A stretch of DNA of 64,000 nt from Bufo bufo (lineage: Eukaryota > Chordata > Amphibia > Anura > Bufonidae). Where the stretch lies: positions 504,476,556 through 504,540,555 of the forward strand of contig NC_053392.1 in assembly GCF_905171765.1 (NCBI RefSeq). The letters run 5' to 3'. The notes below the pieces were generated by a model that was not told where the DNA came from, searched no databases, and saw nothing but the letters and a program-made list of their open reading frames with translations. Both the position numbers and the translations under genes were made by a program. Shown here one piece after another: positions 37,801 through 41,836 of the stretch (within the stretch, counting starts at the first letter, position 1; every line of letters starts with the position of its first letter).

Positions 37801-38478
37801 CAATGCACTTGCATTGGAATCTATAATGATTTTACTACTTTCCTATGGAGCCCTATTACAGGCAAGGGCTCCATAGGAAATACTATGCAGCAGCCTCCTG
37901 TCATTCACAAAGACAGGAGCTGCTGCACACAAGCTCCGGCTCCTCCGATCGCCACACGAGGGAGCCGGAGCATAACCCAAAGCGCTTTTGGTTTCCAGTG
38001 CGCTCAGATGCCGTAGTCAGGATCGATACGGCGTCTGAGGGGTTAAATGTCCGCGATCGGCATTACTGCCGGTTGCGGACAAGAGCCGCGGGTGTCTGCT
38101 ATAAGAAGCAGGCGGCCACCCGCGGCTATGGCGCCCGCGATCAGGCGCCATGTTTAAAGACCGGACCGATGACGTACATGTACGTCATCGGGCGTGAAGG
38201 GGTTAAGCTAGATTCTTGGCTCGCCAATGAGAAGTTTGTATACAGGATCTCTTACCGGAGGATGATTGACTGAACTTGTAAACGTGCACTCGTGTTCCTG
38301 TGCTCCCAGCATCAAACATTATACCGTAGAGTATTTCACGTCGGACAGCTCCAGGTGCGTTCTTCAGGTCAGACTCCGGTTTCTCGATCTGGACACTAGG
38401 ATTCCATCGGAGGTAGCTGAGATACAGCGTGATGCACAAAGCAAGAAGCAGGAGGAACGGAAGCTTTGGGATTTTCAT
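5762..38478 (-). CDS. entpd6: Ectonucleoside triphosphate diphosphohydrolase 6 (spliced, 13 coding exons)
   Basis: Thirteen exons joined by GT-AG introns give 1287 nt, exactly 428 codons plus a stop, with no frame correction. The product starts with a short cytoplasmic stretch and a hydrophobic anchor (about residues 7-24), as in Golgi/secreted ENTPD6. The five apyrase conserved regions are visible: DAGSTGTRVHVY (56-67), KATAGLRLL (129-137), GTDEGIFAWITVNFL (170-184, likely catalytic Glu173), DLGGGSTQI (200-208) and FFYAFSYYFDR (326-336). A sequon NRT lies at 233-235. Family knowledge: these enzymes cleave nucleoside diphosphates (GDP, IDP, UDP) in the secretory lumen with divalent metal. ENTPD5 is the alternative, but stretches such as YLGLGLMSAR and the tail KKINDVETSWALGA, plus the anchor, fit ENTPD6 better. 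Human ENTPD6 is longer at the N terminus. Coding coordinates: 38256-38478, 33314-33390, 31628-31771, 30853-30928, 30728-30763, 24447-24535, 23242-23321, 21474-21538, 16696-16797, 14444-14581, 14158-14214, 9571-9683, 5762-5848. Confidence 0.95.
6159..6316. mobile_element. Short hAT-like MITE (CAGGGATCAGCAACC ends)
   Basis: Inverted ends CAGGGATCAGCAACC / GGTTGCTGATCCCTG enclose 158 bp with internal ACTACAACTCCCAGCATGC. Flanks are GCCTAGGC (6151-6158) and TCCTAGGC (6317-6324), an 8-bp duplication with one mismatch. The same family recurs at 22270. Confidence 0.85.
6685..6835. repeat. Outlying copies of the 81-bp tandem repeat
   Basis: Nearly two units of the CCTTCCTCACCACTTCTTCC-type repeat found at 7298-8045 lie here, separated from the main array by about 460 bp of unrelated sequence. 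Confidence 0.8.
7298..8045. repeat. 81-bp tandem repeat array, about 9 copies
   Basis: Successive TGATCACATGAAGG landmarks fall 80-81 bp apart. Units differ by a few substitutions (for example GTCGTCACA versus GTTATCTCA), and one copy near 7895 is shortened. The array lies in intron 13 of entpd6. ORFs across it (for example 7313-7924 on the minus strand) only mirror the repeat. Confidence 0.9.
8225..8415. repeat. Imperfect foldback
   Basis: GGGACTCCTAAGAAAGACAATGAGAGTCCTGATTA on the left (about 8259-8294) is inverted on the right as GGTAATCAGGACTCTCACTGTCTGTCCTAGGAGTCC in segments. It is probably a MITE. No duplication was identified. Confidence 0.55.
8778..9281. mobile_element. T2-like MITE (TTAAAGGGG ends)
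   Basis: The left end TTAAAGGGGTTTTCTGGGTT is matched by an inverted right end CAACCCCTTTA, with a palindromic interior (GCGGACATATCCCC / GGGGATATGTCC). T2-superfamily MITEs, described in Xenopus, have TTAAAGGRR ends and TTAA duplications. Confidence 0.7.
9571..9683 (-). CDS. entpd6: entpd6 exon 13
   Basis: It is 113 nt, phase 1 to 0, with acceptor GACTTAG and donor TTAAAG|GTAACG. It encodes YLCMDLTYITHLLQDLGFP, the highly conserved C-terminal CMDLTY block. Confidence 0.93.
10442..10728. repeat. Long near-perfect inverted repeat
   Basis: ACATTTAAAAACTAATCAGT opens the left arm and its complement closes the right arm. The arms are about 140 bp, include GAGATCACCAATGAATAAAG and TGACGTCA-containing sequence, and meet near 10583. 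Confidence 0.85.
10740..11355. repeat. G-rich minisatellite, about 17 copies of a 33-40-bp unit
   Basis: The core GGATGGCACCGTTTAGGGGA is followed by a variable G tract and ATCTG. Length differences between units lie mainly in the G tract. The plus strand has repeated runs of four or more G, compatible with G-quadruplex formation. ORFs here are repeat artefacts. Confidence 0.9.
11613..11689. repeat. (TA)n microsatellite
   Basis: An uninterrupted TA dinucleotide run of roughly 38 units abuts the right end of the 10104-11614 element. A shorter TA run lies at its left end. Confidence 0.95.
11985..12860. repeat. AT-rich region of about three diverged ~350-bp repeats
   Basis: Landmarks TTTTATAGAGCAGGTCGT, TTCTGAAAGCC, TGGTGTTCACC and GGTTTGATTGG recur at about 12020-12330, 12350-12690 and 12700 onward. 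The short ORFs within are AT-rich and lack recognisable motifs. Confidence 0.7.
12944..13344. mobile_element. PIF/Harbinger-like MITE
   Basis: The left end GGGCTCGTTCACACGACC follows TAA (12941-12943), and the right end CGATCCC precedes TAA (13345-13347). Internal sequence (TTCCGTTCCGTTTTTCCGTA, AATAATAGGACATGTTCTAT) matches the elements at 43830 and 44252. The right terminus is diverged. Confidence 0.65.
13345..13391. repeat. Perfect 21-bp-arm palindrome
   Basis: TAAGCCTGATCAGGCTCCTGC (13345-13365) is exactly inverted at 13371-13391 with a 5-nt loop. It starts at the TAA that ends the adjoining MITE. Confidence 0.9.
13518..13563. repeat. C-run plus (CA)n microsatellite
   Basis: A C homopolymer of about 14 runs into a CA repeat of about 17 units. 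Confidence 0.95.
14158..14214 (-). CDS. entpd6: entpd6 exon 12
   Basis: It is 57 nt, phase 1 at both ends, with acceptor TTTTTTTTAG and donor AAAG|GTGAGT. It encodes GGYVKVRDFETAA, the family's GGxLxVxDFExAA segment. Confidence 0.92.
14349..14394. repeat. (TG)n-TATA-(CA)n self-complementary microsatellite
   Basis: A TG run, then TATA, then a CA run makes a short palindromic microsatellite about 50 bp from exon 11 of entpd6 on its downstream (intron 11) side. Confidence 0.9.
14444..14581 (-). CDS. entpd6: entpd6 exon 11: ACR5
   Basis: It is 138 nt, phase 1 at both ends, with acceptor TTGTGCAG and donor ATAG|GTATGT. It encodes ACR5 FFYAFSYYFDRA and a conserved cysteine (ESCYKS). Confidence 0.93.
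15200..15562. mobile_element. Harbinger-like palindromic MITE
   Basis: GGCTTCGTTCACATCACCGTTCAGCC on the left is inverted on the right (GGCTGAATGGTGATGGGAACGAAG), with internal GGAGAACGGAAAGG-type arms. A clear 3-bp duplication is not readable. Confidence 0.65.
15563..15998. mobile_element. T2-like MITE, near-perfect palindrome
   Basis: The arms carry CTGCAG...TTTAAACTGATC, CAGCTGTTTGAGAAGGCAGA and CCCAGTGACGTCATGACT, in inverse order on the two sides. The right end is GCAGAACCCCTTTAA. It shares its rim with the small element at 40141-40284. Confidence 0.75.
16696..16797 (-). CDS. entpd6: entpd6 exon 10
   Basis: It is 102 nt, phase 1 at both ends, with acceptor TTTTTGTAG and donor AACG|GTATGT. 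It encodes the variable loop (ELITPCITPDHVTEFNHAG) including a conserved cysteine of the disulfide network. Confidence 0.92.
16931..17200. mobile_element. MITE-like inverted repeat
   Basis: TTAGGCTAGGATTACAAGGCGACGTGTCGC on the left (in segments) mirrors GCGACACGTGTAGCCCTAGCCT on the right. The form is Harbinger-like. No exact duplication is seen. Confidence 0.5.
17466..18604. repeat. Dispersed repeat (AACCCCTTCCCGACC type), incomplete
   Basis: It starts TTAACCCCTTCCCGACCAGC and shares GATGCTCCGGCTCC..., GATCGGAGGAGCAGCAGC and CTCCATAGGAAAT-type sequence, inverted, with the repeat at 37676-38206. It stops near 18600 where a different element begins. The 201-aa ORF on the minus strand is not a gene. 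Confidence 0.6.
18605..18997. repeat. Half of a T2-like element
   Basis: This GC-rich, CpG-containing segment ends with GGAGGTGACAGGTTCCCTTTAA, a T2-like terminus. The matching left end is not visible. Confidence 0.45.
19125..19900. mobile_element. T2-like MITE interrupted by a hAT MITE
   Basis: Ends TTAAAGGGAGTCTGTCACCA and GTGACAGACTCCTTTTAA are inverted. The arms (GAACTTAAAAACGGTACCTTTGT side, GCCAAAAATTAACTTTTAAG) repeat inversely around a centre near 19380. The right arm is split by the insertion at 19575-19842. Confidence 0.85.
19575..19842. mobile_element. hAT MITE (CAGTGTCGGACTGG ends) with perfect 8-bp duplication
   Basis: Ends CAGTGTCGGACTGG and CCAGTCCGAGCCTG are near-inverse. 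CATATAAC flanks both sides exactly (19567-19574, 19843-19850). It is nested inside the T2-like MITE. Confidence 0.9.
19901..21473. other. Intron 9 sequence, little recognisable
   Basis: Apart from a Harbinger-like fragment near 20335-20465 (CCCATGTGAAAGAGGCCTTA), no coding or structured element is supported here. Confidence 0.5.
21474..21538 (-). CDS. entpd6: entpd6 exon 9
   Basis: It is 65 nt, phase 2 to 1, with acceptor GTCTGCAG. The donor CCAA|GTAATTT is weak by consensus. It encodes YLGLGLMSARMQIMGG, closest to ENTPD6 among the paralogues. Confidence 0.92.
22270..22428. mobile_element. hAT MITE with perfect 8-bp duplication
   Basis: TAGGGATCAGCAACCTTCGG ... CCGGAGGTTGCTGACACCTG is flanked by GTATAGCC on both sides (22262-22269, 22429-22436). 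It is in the same family as 6159-6316. Confidence 0.9.
22654..23150. mobile_element. PIF/Harbinger-like MITE, ACGGATCCGT-rich
   Basis: Ends GGCTACTTTCACACTA and TAGTGTGAAAGTAGCC are exact inverses, flanked by TGA on both sides (22651-22653, 23151-23153). The interior repeats the palindrome ACGGATCCGT and GACTTTACATTGAAAGTCAA many times. It lies 91 bp from exon 8. Confidence 0.85.
23242..23321 (-). CDS. entpd6: entpd6 exon 8
   Basis: It is 80 nt, phase 0 to 2, with acceptor TATACAG and donor ACAG|GTGAGTT. It encodes PPGYITNFQLFNRTFHLYSH, matching the family's PPGYLT and MFNRT region, with an N-glycosylation sequon NRT. Confidence 0.93.
23322..24446. other. Intron 7 sequence between exons 8 and 7
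   Basis: No gene, tandem array or clear MITE is seen. The ORFs are short and unsupported. Confidence 0.5.
24447..24535 (-). CDS. entpd6: entpd6 exon 7: ACR4
   Basis: It is 89 nt, phase 1 to 0. The acceptor is GCCAACAG. The donor GAAAAG|GTATAG departs from consensus at +3. The exon encodes ACR4 MLDLGGGSTQITF, the second phosphate-binding loop of the actin-like fold. Confidence 0.92.
25730..26231. mobile_element. PIF/Harbinger-like MITE
   Basis: GGGTACTTTCACACTAGCG ... AAGTGTGAAAGTAGCC is flanked by TTA on both sides (25727-25729, 26232-26234). The interior has CCGGATC-type palindromes. It is the third level of nesting. Confidence 0.8.
26285..26600. repeat. Fragment of another Harbinger-like element
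   Basis: It begins TTAGGCACCTTTCACATGGG and contains inverted GTGAAAATCGCAGCATGC-type sequence. The far end is not identifiable. Confidence 0.45.
26700..26937. repeat. Near-perfect palindrome
   Basis: CTCCTCCAATTGATCGCGTA to CTGTCAAAGGACCTGTGGTG on the left is inverted in full on the right, with a short central loop near 26815. The arms exceed 100 bp. Confidence 0.85.
28421..28657. mobile_element. PIF/Harbinger-like MITE, compact hairpin
   Basis: Ends GGGTAATTTCACACTAGCGG and CCGCTAGTGTGAAACTAGCC are nearly inverse, extending through GCAAGGAACTCCGG. TTA flanks both sides (28418-28420, 28658-28660). Confidence 0.85.
28832..28881. repeat. (AT)n microsatellite
   Basis: An AT dinucleotide run of about 24 units, with no other content. 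Confidence 0.95.
29601..30130. mobile_element. PIF/Harbinger-like MITE, ACGGATCCGT-rich
   Basis: GGCTACTTTCACACCTGCG ... AAGTGTGAAAGTAGCC is flanked by TTA on both sides (29598-29600, 30131-30133). It is closely related to 22654-23150. It has an A-run/T-run self-complementary stretch near 29720-29762. Confidence 0.85.
30728..30763 (-). CDS. entpd6: entpd6 exon 6 (36-nt microexon), second half of ACR3
   Basis: Only 36 nt, with phase 1 at both ends. It encodes IFAWITVNFLT, which completes ACR3. It is separated from exon 5 by an 89-bp intron (30764-30852) with GTAAGAAATC donor and TATTTTCCAG acceptor, the only short intron of the gene. Confidence 0.92.
30853..30928 (-). CDS. entpd6: entpd6 exon 5: first half of ACR3
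   Basis: The acceptor is TATATTTAG and the donor is GAAG|GTAAGAAATC. It is 76 nt, phase 0 to 1. It encodes SSPFLVG and SIMDGTDEG, which contains the predicted catalytic glutamate. Confidence 0.93.
30929..31627. other. Intron 4 sequence
   Basis: It starts with a T2-like TTAAAGGGTTAATCTCATCT near 31000. A 107-aa plus-strand ORF overlaps exon 5 in antisense and is not supported as a gene. Nothing else is recognisable. Confidence 0.5.
31628..31771 (-). CDS. entpd6: entpd6 exon 4: ACR2
   Basis: The exon is 144 nt, exactly 48 codons, phase 0 at both ends. A second AG lies 10 nt further in, but using it puts an immediate stop in frame, so the outer acceptor (CCCCAG|TGT) is chosen. It encodes IKELLDIA and ACR2 (TPLVLKATAGLRLLP). 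Confidence 0.93.
32017..32164. mobile_element. hAT MITE with perfect 8-bp duplication
   Basis: CAGGTATCCTCAAAACTGCG ... CGCAGTTTGAGGATGCCTG is flanked by ATGTACAG exactly (32009-32016, 32165-32172). It contains ACTACAACTCCCAGCATGCC, shared with the GATCAGCAACC family although the ends differ. Confidence 0.9.
32420..32910. repeat. Inverted repeat with a second MITE in its loop
   Basis: The outer arms (ACTGAATTATTTCACA..., ACAGTGCATTGTCAT, inverted at 32826-32905) enclose an inner element at 32502-32824. The inner one has ends TAGGGATGAGCGAACC and GGTCCGCTTATCCCTA and flanks GTCATCAC / CTCATGAC (6 of 8 identical). Confidence 0.7.
33314..33390 (-). CDS. entpd6: entpd6 exon 3
   Basis: The acceptor is TTTGTCTCAG and the donor is AAAAG|GTAAGTGC. 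The exon is 77 nt, enters in phase 1 and leaves in phase 0. It encodes residues through LFKAIKPGLSEYAD, the conserved KPGLSxYAD segment between ACR1 and ACR2. Confidence 0.93.
33812..34159. mobile_element. T2-like MITE
   Basis: TCTAAAGGAGTTTTCCGACT at the left is the approximate inverse of AGAAATCTCCTTTAA at the right. The interior includes CCTATCCTCAGGATAGG and TTGTATAGCGGCTGTG, found in several other T2-like copies here (24.9, 36.9, 45.6 and 60.8 kb). Confidence 0.7.
34437..34482. repeat. G-run followed by C-run
   Basis: About 16 G, then CTAA, then about 15 C, a homopolymer foldback. Confidence 0.9.
34483..36735. other. Intron 2 sequence outside the T2 element at 35.2 kb
   Basis: A possible retrotransposon tail lies near 34860-34935 (TTAAATAAAGATTTTGTATG). 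Otherwise there is no feature until the T2-like element at 36736. Confidence 0.4.
35206..35559. mobile_element. T2-like MITE
   Basis: TTAAAGAAGTTATCCAATCC ... GGATTGGATAACCCATTTAA. The arms contain GCTGAATATACTTACCTGGG and its inverse. It is the same family as 27514-29248. Confidence 0.8.
36736..37111. mobile_element. T2-like MITE
   Basis: The palindromic body has CATCAGTATCTGATCGGTGG and CAACGATCAGATACTGATGA, with a right end AAAACCCCTTTAA. The left terminus is degraded (ATTTTAATACTGATG). Confidence 0.65.
37676..38206. repeat. Dispersed repeat (AACCCCTTAAGGACC type) next to exon 2
   Basis: It begins TTAACCCCTTAAGGACC and ends GTCATCGGGCGTGAAGGGGTTAA, inverse ends. The interior is shared, in opposite orientation, with 17466-18604. 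ORFs across it are not genes. Confidence 0.65.
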
Positions 38479-38494
38479 GGTTGTGGTTTCAGAA
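38256..38494 (-). CDS. entpd6: entpd6 exon 2: start codon, membrane anchor, ACR1
   Basis: The acceptor is TGTTTTTCAG (AG at 38495-38496) and the donor is CCG|GTAAGAG. The ATG is at 38476-38478 in context CACAACCATGA. The upstream in-frame ATG (MFFSS reading) lies in the intron, before the acceptor, so it is not used. The exon encodes the anchor LPFLLLLALCITLYLSYL and ACR1 DAGSTGTRVHVY, and ends in phase 1 within a glycine codon. A 0.5-kb repeat ends only about 50 bp downstream, in intron 2. Confidence 0.93.
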
Positions 38495-40140
38495 CTGAAA
38501 AACATTGAAGGTCGTTATAGTCAAAGAGCTGGACACTAATGCGACACACACAGTACATACCCAGGGTGGACGGAAGAGCATTCACACCCCACGTGTAAAG
38601 AGGCGGATGGTAAAAATAGTTAAAAAACTGGCCGTTTTTCATAGCCTTTTTTCATCCATTTTCTGTCCGCCTTTCCGTTTTTGACAGCCGTTAAAAAAAA
38701 AACCCAAAAAAACACTTGCTCCGTATTGGAGGCACGTCATGTGACGTCACAACGCTGGGGGGGTCAGATCTTGCTGCCTTCAGTGTATAGCAAGTGGGAG
38801 TTTTTAAAATCTTATTTTAACCCCTGAAAGGCCCTTCACTTACACACCTATCTAAATGGCCGTTAAAAACAGGCCCATTGATTCCAATGGGATCTGTCTG
38901 GCCACGAAAACAGCCAGAAATAGAACATATCCTATTTTGTGACAGCCGCTATTCACTGGCAGTTAGAAAACGGCCATGTCAATAGTCCCATAGACTTTAG
39001 TCAGCCGCATGACGGACATTCGTGTGGATACAGCCCAAGTGTGTTCACCCTCGACATGCTGGCCAAATATTATCAATGCATACTCCCCTACCAAAGGATC
39101 ACCAATGCATATCAGTCCTTCTTCTCTGACTAAAGCTCCTATAAGGTCCCTTTACATTGGGACGACAGATGAGCAGCTTCCTGGCCATTGCCTGCTCGTC
39201 AGCGGAGAAGACCACTGCTATTACATACAGCCATCTCCTCCACAGTATAGGGAGGAGCGATCACTAAGGCCATCGCTCTTCCCCATACTGACTTATTGTT
39301 TACACAGCACGATCTGCTGACGGTAAACGACAGTATATTCACACCGCCAGATCATCGCTAACCAGCGTTATCTTTGGGATTCTCGGCCCGTGTTAAGGGC
39401 CCTTTAGGGTGAAGATTTAAAATCTGCAGGATTACTTCCAAGTGGAAAATGTTACAGGTGGATGAGATCTGGTAAATCGGATCCACCTACCTGCCACTGT
39501 ATTCAGCAGCATTTCTCATCCGTGCGGACCTACTGTACCTTAATGCTGCCAGATGTTTCTGAACCCCATCAATTTCAGCAGGAGTCCGAACTCTCCACAG
39601 ACACCAAGGAGAAAGGATCAGGCACACTAGAGTTCAACATGCCTGATCCTTTGCTTCAGGCCACTGCTAGAAGGATATGGCAGCTAATTTCGCACTCCCC
39701 ATTAAAAACACAAGCATGCCTGGCCAAGCTGAGTGTGCATGTGTACAGGTGGAGACTGGAGGAATAGCTGCTGGCTGAACCAACACCCAAGTCTAAAGCG
39801 ATCTACGGAGTATGGGCAATTCAAAGAGCTCTTCATCGCTTTCTGGGAGAGCTGACAACAGTTTCAGCCAACACAGTGGTTGTCGCTCAGGTTCCTACTA
39901 AAGGCCTGTACAGTATAGTGAATGTGGCTACTTCTGTAATGATATGGAAGGGAGGGAGACAAGATTTCGTTTTTCGTTCTTTAGCTTTGCCAGTCACATG
40001 TCCAGGAAAGCCGGGGGCTGTAAACAGCAATCTGATTGCCCCCCTTCCTTCCGTTCTCCTGATCATTATGGAACATCAATGTGGTTTTTCATAGAAGCAG
40101 AGTGGCAGAGACCTCACGTGTATTAAAGCGCATATTATAC
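38495..40140. other. Intron 1 sequence
   Basis: Fragments of Harbinger-like repeats (about 38610-39010, GGCCGTTAAAAACAGGCCCA) are present. No gene is supported. Confidence 0.45.
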
Positions 40141-40284
40141 TTAAAGGGGGTTCTGCAGTTTGTTTAAACTGATGATAGATCATCTGCATCTGATCAGCGG
40201 GGGTCCGACACCTTGCTGATCAGATGCAGATGATCCATCCAGAGGACAGATCATCAGTTTAAACAAACTGCAGAACCCCTTTAA
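40141..40284. mobile_element. Compact T2-like MITE, near-perfect hairpin
   Basis: TTAAAGGGGGTTCTGCAGTT is inverted as AACTGCAGAACCCCTTTAA. The arms continue through TTTAAACTGATGATAGATCA with few mismatches, 144 bp in all. Confidence 0.9.
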
Positions 40285-40517
40285 GCAATTAACTGAAGAG
40301 GAAAACTGGACAACCCCTTTAAATTTGACGAAAAATTGAAAGACAGTAGACTAGTAAGTAGAGGAACTCTTCATTATAAATAAAACTTAGCTAAAAACTT
40401 CTTTAACTTTGACACTTGGACTCATCCTACAACTGAAGCCCCGCTGTGCCGCGTACTGTCAGAGGTTAGCGGTACGGCGTACAGACGGTGGGCGGCTTAA
40501 TGGATTCCAAGCGGCGG

Positions 40518-41011
40518 GGTGTAACGTTATACTTCTCTACCTCGTGAGATTTCCCTACCCTCGTCACTTCCGGTCGCACCGGATATGACGTGAGGAGGTG
40601 CGCCGCGCAGGCGCACAACGACGGGTTAGGGAAATTTCACAGCAGAGTGCGCATGCGTCGGGAGGGAAAAATTATGGGCCAGTGCGCAGGCGCGGTGATC
40701 GGATGGATGTTCTCAGCTGGACACCGGCCGACACTGCGCCGGGAGCCTCACCAGCGGTTAGGGAAGGGAAAAATTACGTACAGGCCAGTGCTTTTTCCCT
40801 ACCCTAACCGCTGGTGAGGCTCCCAGCGCATGCGCAGTGTCGGCCAGTGTCCAGCTGAGAACATCCATCCGATCACGGCGCCTGCGCACTGGCACATACA
40901 TTTTCCCTCCCGGCGCATGCGCACTCTGCTGTGAAATTTCCCTAACCCGTCGTTGTGCGCCTGTGGAAGGGTAGGGAAATCTCACGAGGTAGGGAAGTAG
41001 AACGTTACACC
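40518..41011. mobile_element. 0.49-kb CpG-rich foldback element in entpd6 intron 1
   Basis: GGTGTAACGTTATACTTCTC at the left is matched by its near inverse at the right (GAAGTAGAACGTTACACC). The arms are about 235 bp, nearly complementary, rich in GCGCATGCGCA-type sequence, and meet near 40770 at a TTACGTACAGG spacer. The family is not recognised and no clear duplication is seen. Confidence 0.75.
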
Positions 41012-41565
41012 GGCAAGGAAAAAAATCGTTAGAGGCAATTAAATTATCAACATAGTGATGTCACATCTGTGACCTGATTACACTGAAAATGGGGCAAAGC
41101 TTGGAAATCACACTGCCTTACAATTCAGAAAAGTGACAGGGACAATGCCAGGGAGGGACGTCTCTATGTGCCCCAATAAGTGAATGAATGCCGGCATTCA
41201 CACCAGGCGGTTATCTGCTCCGCGGTTCTGAATGAGAAAGGCAGAGGGGCAGCCCTGTCACCACCACTTACCTGCTCATAGTCACAAGCCATAGGGCTGG
41301 CGGTGCCGGCCGCTGCTCCTGTCACTACGGAAAAGCTCCACATCACTGCCCCGCCCCCCCGTACGTCATCCCCCCGCGTACGTCATCCCCAGGGGAGAGA
41401 AGGAGGAGCGTAAGCAAAGCGTCTGCTCTCATAGGCTAGGGAACAGAGGGAGGAAGGTCACGTGAACAGACGGGAAGTGGGAGGAGCTTGCTGTCTGAGT
41501 CCAGCTGCTACCGTATCGCATTCCGTCCGCATTCCGAGGCTGCGGGGAGATCCTCTGGCTCTGTG
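41012..41565 (-). promoter_or_regulatory. entpd6: Likely entpd6 promoter, CpG-rich region
   Basis: This is a GC- and CpG-rich block surrounding the putative first exon. It holds two direct copies of GTACGTCATCCCC (41361-41373 and 41378-41390), each with a CRE/ATF-like TGACGTAC on the minus strand. It also has a GGTCACGTGA E-box (CACGTG at 41459-41464) close to the TFEB/TFE3 CLEAR consensus. No TATA box is obvious. Promoter function is inferred from position and composition. Confidence 0.55.
41272..41345 (-). other. entpd6: entpd6 exon 1, 5' untranslated (donor end defined, start unknown)
   Basis: A strong donor (CAG|GTAAGTGG on the minus strand, GT at 41270-41271) closes a GC-rich segment next to the CpG-rich block, about 2.8 kb upstream of the first coding exon. 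No transcription start can be fixed, so the upper boundary is only where the upstream ATG lies (41341-41343). The exon fits as the non-coding first exon because exon 2 has a clear acceptor before its ATG. Its only open frame is the uORF described separately. Confidence 0.5.
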
Positions 41566-41836
41566 TGCAGGGGGATGATGGGGGAGGTTGTCCTGTCTAA
41601 AAGAAGTGATGTGCACTGTTCACTTCAGGTTGTTTGGATGATGGTTTATACTCCGGCTGATTGGTGGGGGTCATCTGGTACCCCCTGCTAGGGTGGTCAT
41701 TTCCATAACCCCAAAAAGGAGGGTATCATGGGCAGGACACTACAATAGACATCACCATATAGAATATCTATTAGCCTATACAATGCCCATATAGAACACA
41801 ACCTGAGGGTGCTGGACATCAGCTGTATGAGTATTA

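Noticed and set aside
5762..38478. Assignment as ENTPD5
   Set aside because: The 428-residue length equals human ENTPD5, but the N-terminal anchor and blocks such as YLGLGLMSAR and the ACR3-ACR4 linker fit ENTPD6 better.
38476..38505. Upstream in-frame ATG of exon 2 as the start codon
   Set aside because: It lies before the TTTTTCAG acceptor, hence in the intron. The ATG at 38476-38478 is the first in the exon.
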